Below the pieces are notes generated by a model. That model was not told the origin of the DNA. It made no database searches and was given only the letters and a program-made list of their open reading frames with translations. The translations under genes were made by a program, and so were the position numbers. A DNA stretch of 64,000 nt from Anisus vortex (Eukaryota > Mollusca > Gastropoda > Planorbidae), in NCBI GenBank assembly GCA_949126835.1, contig OX421505.1, positions 10,387,283 to 10,451,282 on the forward strand, written 5' to 3'. Below, piece after piece: positions 24,441-38,057 of the stretch (its first letter is position 1; each line of letters opens with the position of its first letter).

Positions 24441-24579
24441 CAGGGGCCGGCAACCTACGACACGCGTGCCAAGTCGTGACAGACTTGGCACGCAGAGCGT
24501 TTTTCAATTGCACGCAGAAAACCCCCAAAAGGTAGGAATCCTGCTTTGGCACAATATTATCAAAAGGTTGCCGACCCCA
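24441..24579 (-). mobile_element. hAT-type MITE copy, inverted
   Basis: CAGGGGCCGGCAACCTACGA at the left and AGGTTGCCGACCCC at the right, in opposite orientation to the 3040 copy. Weak flank similarity ATCTATGG / ATCTAAGA. Confidence 0.8.
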
Positions 24580-25050
24580 GATCTAAGAGAAGAAAACATT
24601 TATTTGATAATGGCGCCGAGCAGTGGAAAAGGGTTGAGACTCACTGGCGTAGTGTGTAGATTGTGTTTTTATAGAACAGGGTCAAAAGGTTAAATAATAA
24701 AGTAATGAATCCGGATACATGTCAGGCAACGTTTTACATCGGAAATCGATATACAAAACATGTCGTCTGCACATCAAATGCACTTTGCACGATACTGCGC
24801 CCTTGGTAGCCATTAGTCTACAATTGGTGGTTTTCGATTCCTTTTCTAATACACACATTCCCACATCCCTTTCCCAGCAGCTTCTCTTGCATTGTTATTG
24901 CTGTGCAACAATGTCCCCGTGTGTACCGATATGCAATCCTTGTGCCTGTGCTACAATTTTCTCGTTACATGCCTACCTATAGCACAGAACACGGCGTGTT
25001 CTAATGTTGTAATATCATTTTTACATGTTAACGCGTTCTTATACGTTTTA

Positions 25051-25188
25051 CAGACGTTCCTTCTAGATAGCAGATTTTTACGTCCACTAGGCCCAAAACT
25101 CATGCAGGGCGGCAGGGTTTGGTCGGAGCCAAGGGATAGAACCTGCGACGGTTGACAGTCCGGTGAACTAACCGCTGGACAAGCCGGG
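25051..25188 (-). mobile_element. tRNA-derived SINE, family 1
   Basis: Reverse-strand copy: CAGACGTTCCTTCTAGATAG at its 3' end, GTCCACTAGGCCCAAAACTC, and TTGACAGTCCGGTGAACTAA at its head. Confidence 0.8.
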
Positions 25189-26060
25189 TTCGATTCGACC
25201 CTAGACAAGACTTCAGTCGCCATGCATACATATTCAAACATATGCTTTCTAAATTTTTAAGAGCGTCTGTAAATGAGGACATATGTGTTTATTTTTGGGA
25301 AAGAAATGTTAGAAAATATATATATAGGCCTATAAAAAAACAGCAAGTCTTTAAGTCTGGTATATTTTCTGCAAGTCAGCAGAATGTTCGGACAAGGCAC
25401 ACTTACAACATTACGTGCTAAATTTGTACAGAAACAAGATGCAGACGACTTGAGATGACTACCAGCACCCAAAAAAAAAACGGAGGGAAAATAAAAAGAG
25501 AAAATCACGAGACAAAAACCACAAAACAAAACATCTGACCCAATTTTTAATGAGATCACATGAGAGTTGAAGGCGTGGCCACCCCACCCCTGCCCTCCCT
25601 TCTTTTTTTCCCGCGCCTCACTTCACATTATGCCACTGTCCACCTGGCAAACAAATGAAAGAGAGAGAGAGAGAAAGTGAGAGTGTTGGGTGAAGGGGGA
25701 GAGTAGGGATGAGCTGCACCAAAAAACAACACCAATACAAAGACTATTATCTTAACAAGCACACTCGGCCAAAAGTAAGTTTGTCGTGGGCGGGAAAGAA
25801 GTGGCGCAAGAACTTGGGTGGGGGAGCTGGCCAGGGAACTGTCAGATATTGAGGTAGTTGTTTGCAAGCTGACACACATTTCTTGGTTAACAATTTTCCG
25901 CGGAAAAGAAGAAGTAAAAAAGAGGGGTGGGAGAGGGGTGAAAAGTAATAAGAACTAACTTCGCCATTGAAAGTAATAAAATAATTAGAATAAACTTCGC
26001 CGTGTCTTACGATCAATAATGAGCTATTGTTTTCTAAAATGTGATATAAGACGTATGTGT

Positions 26061-26235
26061 GTCTAATACTCGAATCCTGGTGAAGGCTAGTATTTTTCCC
26101 CGGGTCTGGAGGGTGTCCCTGATTCTACTCAACTCTGATGGGTACCTGGCGTTAGTCGGGGTAAAGTAAAGGCGGCTGTGCATTGTGCTGGCCGCACAAT
26201 CGCCTAGTATGCCGTGGCCACGGAAACTGATGAAC
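26061..26235 (+). mobile_element. tRNA-derived SINE, family 2, 5'-truncated
   Basis: Starts at the box-B region (CGAATCCTGGTGAAGGCTAG) and runs through GGGTGTCCCTGATTCTACTC to GCCGTGGCCACGGAAACTG. Confidence 0.8.
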
Positions 26236-26535
26236 GCTATGATCAATTTGTTCCAAAGGGTACTTACTTTACAGGTGGGGTGTAGGGGGAAGGGGTGTGG
26301 GGTGCGGAAGAGAAAGATTGGACATGTTTCCTTCCTAATATATATAAATGGGACAATAATAAATGTGACGCGCCACCATTCTTTTCATTCGCAGATTCGA
26401 ATGTCCCGTGGTGCAAGTAGTGTGCAGGCTCCACCGGGGGCTTTGCCCAAAAACCAAGACATGGCTTGGTGGCAGCGGGAAAGTGTCAAATTTGCCATTA
26501 ATGTGTTAACGGCGAAAAGATAATATACTCTATTG

Positions 26536-26703
26536 CAGTGGTCGGCAACCTTTTGATAATAGAGTGACAAAGTAGGATTTCTAATTCATTCAGCGTGCCA
26601 ACAGCCTAAAAGTCATCATGTTCTAGCACTCAATTTTGGGTAGAAGAGACTTGAATTATTGCTTTCAAAGTCTGGCACGCGTGCCGTAGGTTGCCAACCC
26701 CTG
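26536..26703 (+). mobile_element. hAT-type MITE, 168 bp
   Basis: CAGTGGTCGGCAACC to GGTTGCCAACCCCTG, flanked by CTCTATTG and CTCTACTG (7 of 8 equal). Confidence 0.88.
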
Positions 26704-26773
26704 CTCTACTGAATGGTGGTGGGTCCACAGGCAACAATCTTGGTGAGTGGGAGGTGAGAAGCAAGAAGTCTAT

Positions 26774-27013
26774 TAGGTAAAGCAAGCGGTAACAAAATAT
26801 TTGTTCTTACAAAAGTACCGGGTTCGAATCTAGTGAATCTAGATTGAAGCAAGTTTTTTTCCCCCGGATCTTTCAGGGTGCCCCAAAGTATAACCCATCT
26901 CTTATGAGTACCTAACAATAACGGTAGAAAAAGATAGTAGTAAAGTCCACTGTGCATTGTGATGTTCACACAATCTGCCTGTGGTGTGCCGCGACCACAG
27001 AAACCGCCGAATG
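26774..27013 (+). mobile_element. tRNA-derived SINE, family 2, diverged
   Basis: AGGTAAAGCAAGCGGTAACA, CCGGGTTCGAATC, CAGGGTGCCCCAAAGTA and GTGCCGCGACCACAGAAACC. Confidence 0.75.
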
Positions 27014-27739
27014 CATCATCACTAGTTTCAATGGACTTATCCGTGACTATCGTGATATGAAAGGGATTGCTTTACTACTACTACTACTACATCTACCAAC
27101 CAATACCTCTCATCCCCCCGCCCCCGCCCCCATTATTTTTTTCAACAGTGTATGAACATCCATTTAATTTGCCATGTCATCCCCACACATACGGCTCATT
27201 AACGATTTGTCGCGGTCCAACGAACGTGCTCAGAAACACGAGCTAATTTGCATACAGCTAACTGTGATATTATAGGTGTCGGGTCACAGCACGGCTAATC
27301 AAGAGCAGTGATTGTGTTGGGTGGAGAGGTGGTGGGGGAATGGGCATAACGAGTTGAAATCTTAAAGCTTTATACGCTCGCCTTTTAATGTGGCGGCCTC
27401 CTGTTCTGAACACGGGCTGTCCAATGTATGAATGGGATAAGTCAAATCTTGACACTACAATATGGCTCGAAGCGACAGGCCGGTTTACGTTGAAACGTAC
27501 AGTGGCCGAAAAGGTTCCAAAAACAAAACACCATAGATATATTATCACTGGATCGAAACATATGACATTGAACGCATAAAAGACTTGTGTTAAAAATTAT
27601 ATAATGTATGGCGTACACTATTTAGCGCATAACGGAAGAAGGTATTTTTTTTTGTGCATAACGGAAGGCATCTTTTTATTGTTATAATCCTTCAGGACAA
27701 TGCGCCTCCCACTATACCACAGCTACATCAGATCGAGAT

Positions 27740-27800
27740 CAGCGGTCGGCAACCTACGGCTCGCGTGCCAGACTTGAACTATGAGCTATTGAAAACTTCC
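27740..27800 (-). mobile_element. hAT-type MITE end fragment
   Basis: CAGCGGTCGGCAACCTACGG with GCGTGCCAGACTTG following. Only one end is present. Confidence 0.65.
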
Positions 27801-30800
27801 TTGTATGAATAGTATGATAGTATTTGTGTGCGCGTATGCCTATTTTATATAAGTATGTTTCTGTCCTTGTGTGTTAATCGTTTTTTCTCTTTATACTTAT
27901 ATTGTGTAATACACATTGTTTATGAATAAAGCATTGATGCTGAAAGACGGCCCACTTGTAATGAAATCAAATCCCAATTCGTTTGGACCAATTGAGTTAA
28001 GACATCTTATTCATCTTATTACATACGTATGAGATAGCATCAACTAACAACGAGCTGTTTTACTTGTGCAATGGACGATTTTTTACACGCTGTATAAGAG
28101 GTGTTATCAGACATACAAGAGACAGTATAACAGATGTATGCCTGCGATCGCTAGTCAGCAATAGGAAAAAGGGCTCAAGCTATATTAACGCCAACAGCGG
28201 CTTACGACGACTTACGTTGAGTGGAATAAATTTTAAACAAACCCAATAAATAGATCTATAGGCCAACATTAAAAATAATTTCAATAAACTATATTCCTCA
28301 AAATAAATTGTTTAAAAAAGGTTTGCAAAAATGCGAATTTCCCTATAAAATTACAATTTTCTTAAAGCATCGTAATTGAGCCGAACACTTTGATACATAG
28401 ACTAATTGTATTAGACGGTTCCCTATTTTATGACAGTTAGTGACACTAGGTGGAGCGTCGGGTGGGAAGACATAACAAATTGCCTTAACAAATGTTGACA
28501 TATTTCATGGACAATCCCATATAAATCCCATATAATTTAAATTGTCAATTAAGCTTATATTATATATTAGAAAGGTAATCTTTATATTTTTTTTTAAATA
28601 AAAGTTATTCTAGTTAATTCCTCAAATTAACATATTTTACACGGAAATCTAAACAAGTATTTAATTTTTTTTTATTTTATTTTAAAGATAAGTGGGGGAT
28701 AAGTGATGGTGACCTAAAAGACTGCCAAACTCCTAACTTGTAGTTCCGCGGGAAATGTGTGACCTATAAACTATAAAATAGTGAATCAAAAAGTGTTTTC
28801 TGAATCAGGAGACATACAAAATTCAACGAAAAAAAAATACAATTTAAAAACTACCTCAAGAAATTACGAAACAAAACAAAAAATGAACAAAAAGCAAAGA
28901 AAAGAATAAATATTCAACACTAAAACTTACTTTTCGATACTGAGACGCAAGATCTCCCATTCACTTTAAGCTTAGTTTCGAATATATCACAAAATGTAAA
29001 TGTAAGAAAAATTTACATATTTTACACAAATTGAATTAAACAATAATTTGATTCGCTAATTTCATTAATTCTGGGTTACTGTTTTTTATAACGCAAAAAT
29101 AATAGCTTTAAAACACACACACACTTCTGTTGAATAAACTGAAATAACTGCCAAGAGAATCCAATGTAGGCCTTAAAGTGTGTTTTAAAAACAAAAATGT
29201 ACTGTGTCATTTATAAATCTTCACAGTGCACATGATGTCAGATTGATAAAGACTGTATTACGTAATCTCCACATGAAAGCATGACATATAGCCTACAAGA
29301 GAGAGAGAGAGAGAGAGAGAAAGAAAAAAAAAAAGAAACAGCAAAAGATAACAAAAATCTGGCAAATGATTCTCAAAAGACAACCTACACATTCTTCATA
29401 GCTTAGATTTAATTGTTGAACTGAAGTTCTTTGTTATAACATAATTAAAAAAAAATCAAATATAAGAAAAATACATTTTAAATAAATACTTTTAAACTTT
29501 AGGATTTAAAGAGAAAATAAATACTGGTATGTCAGATATAGGCCCTATATAGTTTTTACTAATCTAGGTGGGATTTTAATATAAATGCTTGTCACATGGT
29601 CTCCATTAGATATATAAAAAAAATAGTGATGAGTGATTGAATGTGTTTATCTTGTTATCAGATCAAGCCTTAGCCATTTAATATCTGGGGCACATATACT
29701 CATCATACTGTGTTGTTTTTGTTGTTGTTTTCTGTGTGTAATTTTATAATGAGGACATACTTTGACACAATAAAAGTCAAAACCCCCAAAAATGTGCAAA
29801 GTAAAAAAAAATCCCTTTTTGCAGACTACACCAGTTTCATTAACACAGTGCATACTATATAGGCTATGGGATAATGTAACATGCAACTTTCCCAAACTGA
29901 TTGAAGGGTACAAACTTTAGATGGTTAAACTACCATACACTCTCAACAAAAAAATATCTTGTCAATTTTACCTGGATTGGAAACTAAAAACTTGTGGAGT
30001 GAAGCTACTAAAAAAAATTTTTTTCAAAGTTTCGGTTAAGGACAAAACATTTTTTTTATTTTGTCTTTGAATATTTATTATTTGCTGGACATTTTTGCTT
30101 CATTGTGGTCAGATGTGGTTATTCATTTTGTGTGTTTTTGTTTTACAATACTGAACAGATAAAAGCTGAATATCAATCAGATGATAACTCTATGGATTAA
30201 CTCAATTTACAGTTTGACATGTTCTTTTTGACCATTTGTTTTTAATTGTTTAAAAGTCAACAGCATCTTGGTAGTAACAATAACTAGTACAGGCTCCTAT
30301 AGTTCCACTACTTCAGTTGACACTATGAAAAAAAGGGAGATAAATGCTTCCAGTGTGTTTAGTAGAATAAATGTAAACAACTATGAGGAGATATATGGTA
30401 TTATTTGTTAATACGAAAAAGATATAAAAAGTCCACAAGAGCTCCCCACACACACTTTTAGCTAACAACTACAATGAATGTGTCCTTGCATTGTATTATT
30501 TTAAACAATGATGTTTTGTAAGAATACAGTCCCCTTGGTTGTAATGGATTTCAAAGCATACAATTAGTAAGCCCTACAAAAGACAAATTCATAAAATTGT
30601 TGTTGGTTAATGTACAAAAAAATATCAGACTGTGAATAGGTGAAAGCTAAGTTGTGCTGTATGCCTAAACCAAATGCTGTGCTAGGTCATGTGACAAACA
30701 AAAAATAACCTTTCCTTGTCAAAACGATAAAATATATCTAAAGAAGAAATAAATAAGCATGATATACTGACCTGGGCAAGAAATATCTTACCCACCCGCA

Positions 30801-31984
30801 CAAAACTTTAAAGTATTGGAAGGGGGGGGGGGGGGGGGGGGCTGAATCAGTTAATAAGAAAGCTTTTATTTTTAGAATAACAATGTACTATCTCTTTCTG
30901 TTCATACAAAATATTCAGTTAGTATCTATGTTAGAATGTTTTCATATACCCCCCCCCCCCCAGTTCTTGTTTTCTTTTATGCTAATTTTATTTCAATCAA
31001 TATTAGAATACTTGATGAGATCACTTCATGTTATGCAGCCATTTTCTCAGTTCAATTTCATAATGATTGTACTTCTCAAAAGCGGTTATTCTAAAGTTTA
31101 CAAATGTTCGAATATAAAATAAAGTCAATAAAGTGTTACTAACACAAACGCCTAGTCATGACTCAATTGTAGCAGATTGTAACATAAGTTATTGTAGTAA
31201 TACTTTAGGCAGCCCACTCAAAGACAAGATGGTATGAGTCAAGATAAGATAACCCCCAATTAGTGTTTGTAAATAGCAATGACACAGAAAGCCCATGTTA
31301 TAATATACACTAAGTTATTAAGGAAGTACCATTAACATGTAATCAGTTTAGTTATCATAGTAAAAAAAAAAGCTTATATCATTATACAATTTAAAAAGAG
31401 ATAGAAAGATTTGAAGTACATTTTTGTTTGTTTTATTAAGCCTATAGGAAACTTAATAATTTAATTTTCTTTTTAAGATGTTAACTTCATTTTCCTGTAT
31501 ACAATTTTATATCTTATGGTCAACAGTGACATTATTCAAATACAAGCCCTTTTGCTAACTTTAAGCTTTAAAATAAAATAACTAGTCAGTAGCTTCAGCA
31601 GCATGTGTAAAAGAAGGAACAGCTAATTGTTTGTCTATTTCCCTTTAAAGAGGGTAGCCAGAAATTTTCAAAAAGCCTGATATCAGGCTTTAGCCTGAAA
31701 ACTGGCAACCCTGCTCCATGCCCTCCTCAATTTAAACTAATAAAACCGAAAGCCAGTTCTCAAATGGTATTTGAAGTTTGAAGAATAGGACAAACTAAAA
31801 GGAGCTAAGATAAAAGTATGCACTACCCGATCCTTCTGACATGACAAATATTACTTGGGTTGTTTTTTTTTTGTTTCAATATAATATATGAAATGTGACA
31901 GATTCATAGTTGTTTTTGATGATGCTAGTTTGATAGACCTATAATATATTCTCTGATGAAAGCAAACTATTATATATTGTACTT
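27801..31984. other. Gene-free AT-rich stretch
   Basis: A (GA)n at 29299-29322, poly(G) and poly(C) runs, and otherwise unremarkable AT-rich DNA. No coding exon or known element recognised. Confidence 0.65.
30822..30841 (+). repeat. Poly(G) run; poly(C) run 110 bp downstream
   Basis: About 20 G followed at 30949-30961 by about 13 C on the same strand. Similar G runs occur near 4472, 22665, 61288 and 63758. Confidence 0.9.
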
Positions 31985-32331
31985 TTAAATTATTGTACTC
32001 AGTCAGGCCGAATCCAACAGGTGTCCTGCTCTACCCGAGGTCATCAGCTCATGCTGCATGTCCCACATGCGCGCACCGACGTCTACAAATATTCTTTTTT
32101 TCCGTCAGCCATTAGGCTGTGGAACACCCTAGACCAGGCCTCCATCACTGCCCCTACAGTTCCGGCTTTCAAATCGTCACTTAAGTGCTGGTCTAAAAAC
32201 CTAAAGTGACACTCTGTCATTTGTTTACAATTGTTGTTTGTGATCCTTTTTATTTTATGTGTATTTCAATTGTGGACTCTTTCCTCGGTTCTAATGGGAT
32301 CTCCACAGTAATATGAAGAAGAAGAAGAAGA
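31985..32331 (+). pseudogene. LINE ORF2 3' end with (GAA)n tail
   Basis: [20 protein letters not shown] followed by WNTLDQASI is the terminal motif of jockey/CR1/L2-like ORF2 proteins. Stop at 32207-32209, then a 3' UTR ending in GAAGAAGAAGAA. Severely 5'-truncated. Confidence 0.85.
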
Positions 32332-34308
32332 AATTCACATTTTGACCATATTTAAATACTGAGGTTTTTGTTTACCAGACAAATAGAAGCTCTTAGCCGT
32401 GGTATTTTTCATCTCAAATCAGACTACGTCTTTAACTATACATTTAAAAGTTCAAGAAAGAGAAATAGAAATGTTCTTTTATTCTAAATTACTAATAGTC
32501 AAAACAAAGATTAACCATTATAAAAAATTTGATGCAAAACTTTGAGACAGAATAGATTGATTGTGGGTCCAGTATAATGCCAATGCTGCCTTTAATAAAA
32601 GATCTACTTCCTCAATAAATGGATGTCAGGTATCAATGTACAAATTAATGCTAGTAGATAGGCCTACCCATTATTTGAACGACAAAATAGATTTTAAACC
32701 CAGAGACTATTGGAACGGCAATAACTCTGCAGTTATAGCAGTCTTGACTCAATGATAGAGGCTGGGTGATGCCATGACAAGATCTGAGAGGAATGCAGGA
32801 GGGTGGTATTTATATCATCTGTGGCGCCCCAAAGGTCCAAAAGTAAAAGACTAAGAGACATGAAGGCCTTAGTTGTAGGAAGGTCCAATCAATCGCTGTC
32901 CTAAATTAAATTTATGTCTTAAGATTTAAATTATGACCTTTTATTTCATTCACTTTTAGTAAATTGAAATGAAAATGTCTTTAAATTTAAGTTAAATATA
33001 GGCCTACCGGTAATTTTAATAGTTTTACTATTTATGCTAGGCCTAACTAAGACTAAGTGTAAGGCTAAGTTATTTTATTAATTTTAACTTTTAACAAAAA
33101 AATTGGTGAAGATTAATGTCTGTTTCACACTGTTTGTGACATGTGACTTAGTTACCCCCACCTCTATTCTCTACCTTCTTATCTTTTTAGATAGGCTAGG
33201 CCGCCTAGGCCCTAGGCCTAATCATAATTTTCCTAATTATAATGATACTTAGTATTCATAGAGGCTAATGGTAATCTTTTATCATAATACTGTATACGAG
33301 TGTTGGCCTAATTATAAGTTATAAGTTATAATATAAGTAACTTATAAGACTTCAGACACATTTTTATAATTTATAATGATAATCAATGTAATTCACGGTA
33401 AAAAAATTAATGAGTATGCAGAGCCAAAATGTAAAAAGTGAAGCGGTACAATAGTGTTAGACTTAGAAACAGTAAATAAATACTAATTACTAAACTAAAG
33501 ATACTAAGTTACTTGAGTTACACAAGTAGTCAGTTAATTAAAGTTAAAGTTTAGTTCATTCAGATTCAGAGTTCAGATCAAATCGACAAATTTTCCCCAG
33601 CCCCAGCAAGCTACTGTTTACTAAAAAAAAAAAAGTTTGGGGAGCCGGTTTTAACTTCAGTCATAAAGAGTATTATAGTTATTGAAAGCATGGGTATTAT
33701 AAAATGTATAAAATATGACAACAATACATTTCCTTACCATTGTAATTGATTGGGATATATATTACCAGGTATTGAAAACGAACCACTTTTTGGGGTTTTT
33801 TGATTCAGTCACATGATACAACCAAAAATAGAACCTATGTAAACAAATCTAAATGTCGTAAAATATATTTTAAAAAAAACACCATTGTCTTTTAATGAAT
33901 GCTTTGTTTTACAAACCAAAATTACTAATTCAAATAGTTTTTCTTCTATATTTTGGTCTTATAAAAAACACCTTAAATATACATATTAACTCTAAAAATA
34001 GACTTTACTCACATTCCGACATTCGGTCAAATAATCTACTTTCATTTTCAACAATCTCCCGCCTTCAGTGTAAATTTAAGCTTATACCTATGGAAAATCC
34101 CATGTTTTCCAAGCATATTTTATATTTTTTTATATTCTTTTTCATTTTATATTAACTAAGCCTAAGCTAACTTTGTGACTGGCGCAAAATCTTATGAAGG
34201 CCAAACTACCCACTTCCCGTTATCCTATAGAGCTGAAACTTGTCAGAACTAACGTGTTAGTGATTATCATGCTTTTTATTTGCATTTAGCTATAGCCTAA
34301 TCTTACCC
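32332..34308. other. Gene-free stretch, dense in TAGGCCTA
   Basis: AT-rich, with several TAGGCCTA octamers starting about 32661; short direct repeats such as TTATAAGTTATAAG near 33315. No gene. Confidence 0.6.
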
Positions 34309-34460
34309 AGGCGTTCCTTCTAGATTCTAGATAGAAGATTATTACGTCCACTAGGCCCAAACTCCTGCAGGGCTGTCGCCGTGGCAGGGATGGAACCCGC
34401 GACCTGTCCGTTCGTTTTTGGTTGACAGTCCGGTGAACTAACCACTGGACCTGCCAGCCT
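34309..34460 (-). mobile_element. tRNA-derived SINE, family 1
   Basis: AGGCGTTCCTTCTAGATTCT, ACGTCCACTAGGCCCAAACT, GATGGAACCCGCGACCTG, GACAGTCCGGTGAACTAACC. Confidence 0.82.
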
Positions 34461-34499
34461 ACCAAATAGGCCTACACAATTTTATTACCAAATTTTTAC

Positions 34500-34940
34500 A
34501 ATTACTGTAATTATTTTGTAAACATTGTCATTTGATTGTCAAGATAAGAATCTAGAAACTGCAAATATTGATTATAATATTTTGTTCTCAGTTTAACTGA
34601 GATTTTATTATATTTGTTCATGTAGCTCGTTTAAAGTAGATTAGACCTACATTTAGTAGAATTGATACGTAATAATCATAAAAACTGGATAATAGCTAAT
34701 TTAATGTTTAAATATAAACGTGTAGTATAATTTTTTTAGTCCTATACTATTTATATAATTTTTAATTAATTTTTACAGTTTGGTCATTATAAAGTTATAA
34801 GTGGTAGACCATTTCTTTTAAAAAGAAAAAGAAGAAATATAATTTTAGAAATGTTAGTGCCAATATAACAGGCTCATTATCTCCCTTTGATTAAAATAAA
34901 GTTTCTAAATTTGATTCGATAGTGATGCCAAACAAGTTAT
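34500..34940 (+). repeat. Interspersed repeat, diverged partner of 8880-9320
   Basis: Contains TTGTCAAGATAAG, AACTGAGATTTT, AGTTTGGTCATTAT, AAGTTATAAG and TATCTCCCTTTGATT in the same order as the partner. Confidence 0.55.
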
Positions 34941-35485
34941 TTTTTATAATATGACACACATTACAGACAAAATAGGCCTAAATCTATCCTTAAAAGATTT
35001 AATTATTTGAGGTAGCCTATAAAATGAATTTACGTAAAACAGTTGTAAATAAACATTTCCTTTCATTCATTTTTTGGCCATTAATAGAGTTTATCTTTTT
35101 GTAGGCCTACTATTAAACTGTGCAACAATAATAATTAATACAATTGCATAATATAATGCTACTAAAAAGTCTCTTATATTTGTTAAATAAATAAAAATAA
35201 AAAAATTTTTGAATTACTTATATATATTTATGTATAATTATAGAAGATGAGCATAAATAAACCCTTTAAATGTAGGCCTAATTATAATATAGTCTGTATC
35301 ATTTAATGAGCGCCTTGTCTTGAATGCTCTTCGCTAATTTATAATGTAATATAGGCCTACTTATTTAGTCATTTCTGAGTAGTAAAGTGTGTGTCATCTC
35401 TTTGAATGCTTAGGCCTAACACAGCTTTCATGGGTAATAAATAGGCCTACTGTTTACGGTGTAATTTGAACATAAAAGGTAAATG

Positions 35486-38057
35486 CAGGGTTCTTACTCT
35501 TTTCAGAAAATAAAATTCCAGACTTTTTTCAGACCTTTTTCAGACTTTCACCAAAAATTTCAGACTTTTAAAAAAAGAACAAGGTCCTTAATACACAAGT
35601 AGTATATAGACACTAAAAATAATTGCTAACTATAAAATTAAAAAGCAGAATTACGATACTGTATTAAAGCACCATTAAGCTTAGGCTATCTCTTTCTTTC
35701 TATGATGGTTTTGAATTACAGAAATTCTAAAACAAGTGCCATGAATACTGTTACTGAACATGAAGTAATAAACTCTAAAAAAAATTAAAGCATGTGAAAT
35801 TATGTCCTACCAATTAAAACTAAAGAAAAAAATATAATAGTAATTATTTAAGACAATTATTTAAGCCAGCTATACTAAGGTTTCTATATTTATAGCGTCC
35901 ATTTATAGTTAGGCCTATAGCATATATAATAAGCTTCAATAGATTAACGGTCAAGCACTATAGCGTACGTTAATAAGCCTACTGTAAGGTCACAGTAAGA
36001 TCTAGATGTAGGCTCAATCAGGGAGACAAAAATCAAAGAATGTGCAACCAGTAGAGTAGGCTAATTCTGAACTGCCACACTGGTGCATATAATTTCTCCC
36101 TATACCTAGTAGGCCTAAAGTAAAGTGATGGAGGAGGTCTGAACAAGATTAGGTGGGCCTGTAACTAACAGTAGGTGATCTTCAGACATTTTAAATCCCC
36201 CCCCCTCCCGCATTTTCTTTAAAATGGATAGCGGTGTAGCTTACTTACAGGCAAAGATAGCCTAATTGTCACTAAATGACTAGAACTTCATGTAGAAGTG
36301 TAATCCTATCCGGTAATCTAATCAGATATTTTCAGCATTGTGTGCATTTCATCTTCATCAATTTATCGGATAATAAAATGACTTAGTTTTGTCATTAGTC
36401 AGATTAGACCTACGCCCGCCGACGTCGGCTACATAGCGGCTTAAATTTGAACCAAAATTGTCCGCGAAAAACATGCATGTGCCACTCAAAAATAAAAATT
36501 CCATTACAAATATAACAATATTATGTTCAGCTCATTGTCTACCGCTTTTTCTAATTAGGCCTACTGTTTTAAAATTGTACGCATAATTGATAAAACGACG
36601 TACGGCCGACATCGCAAATGGCTCATCTCGTAGTGCTAGGCATGAACCAGGCTAAATTATGGAATTGTTACTAGGCCTTCCTACATGATATAAAATAGTT
36701 TCTTAACTTAAATGTCACCATTTTCTTTTTTAACTAATAAACAAACTTTGCATTTTGATCAAGGGCATAAATATAGGCTATTCCAAAATATTATAAGCCA
36801 AATGTGTCGGGACTCCACGTAGCCTAGACTATTGGCGCCATAGAGTAGCCTATGCTGCTATGCAGGCATTTTACATATTGGTCGCAAAAAAAGAGCATAC
36901 GATCATGGAAGAATTGAAAATGTAGGCTATAGTTAAGGCCTATAGCCTATCATAACTATGGGCCTAAGCTTGTAGTAATTTAAGATAACGAACGAAAAAT
37001 TTTCTTTACAAAGACCGTGTTTAGCAGACCGGGTCAGGTGCTTAATTGATATATGTTTACACATCCGATCGGTTAATCGTCAAATTTTATGACATTTTAG
37101 GAGGAATACATATACAGTATACCCTCACCTATTCGCGGCCCTGCATATTCGCGGGTTTGGCTCTTAAATTAACCCTATCGCATCGTATGCCCCGTATACC
37201 GGGCTAGCATCATAAAGTCATAAAAACGAATGTCTGATAAAACGGGTTTTAAATTTGTTCCATTTTTTTTTCAATTCTAATAATACATATTAGACCTACA
37301 TTTGTCGTCCGCATAGAAAATGACTTTACGGTACAGTAACACAGTAGGCCTATGGGTAACTATGCTATGCGGTGTTAGGCTATGAGTAGGCCTAGGCCTG
37401 TCCTCCTGTAATAACGTTTCTTTTTTATTAAAATAAAGTAGGCCTATTGTTGCATTACAAAATTAAAATATGTTTAGGCCTACATTATCATTAGGCTACT
37501 ACATTAGTGAAATACATAACTGCATGCAATATTAGGCTACTATAGGTCTACATTATTTAGACCTACTGTATTAATGAGTATGAGTGTGTTTAGAAAGTGT
37601 TTGGGAAGCATTTAGTACCGTATATAATCTCATACATAGGCGTTTTAAAACCGCATACACTGTTCGCGTTTTTTCGCCATTCGCGGGGAGGTAAAGGTAT
37701 TTTTAAAAATAACTTTTTGACCTTGCAGAAGGCTGCGGGAACTAACGCGACAACTCGCAAAAGCGGAGAGGGGGCGGAGTCTGCTATCGTTTGGTACTGT
37801 AGTTGACACTCACAAACGTCATGCTGCTTACGTTTTTATTTGAGCCAAAAATTAAGATGGAGGGGGAAGGAAGAAGGTTGGATACAAAAAGACTTGGTTA
37901 CAAAAAGACTCAAGAACCGTTATTTTTTCGATTCCAGACTTTTACCCTTAAAATTTCAGACTTTTTAAAGACAAAAAAGAACATTTAAGACTTTTGAGGG
38001 TCTGGAAAACCAAAATTGGATTTTTCAGACTTTTTCCAGACTTGCGTACGAACCCTG
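35486..38057. mobile_element. 2.6-kb hAT-like element (CAGGGTTC ends), non-coding
   Basis: Left CAGGGTTCTTACTCTTTTCA, right ACTTGCGTACGAACCCTG. Sub-terminal TTTTCAGACTTT-like words repeat at both ends in opposite orientation. TAAATG abuts both sides, but its offset leaves the exact duplication uncertain. No transposase reading frame was found. It contains a pogo-like element at 37115-37801. Confidence 0.7.
37115..37801. mobile_element. pogo/Tigger-like MITE nested in the 35486 element
   Basis: Starts CAGTATACCCTCACCTATTC with CGCGG/TTCGCGGG motifs and ends TTTGGTACTGT before a TA-containing flank. The style is that of Tc1/mariner-pogo ends. The interior has no coding potential. Confidence 0.6.
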
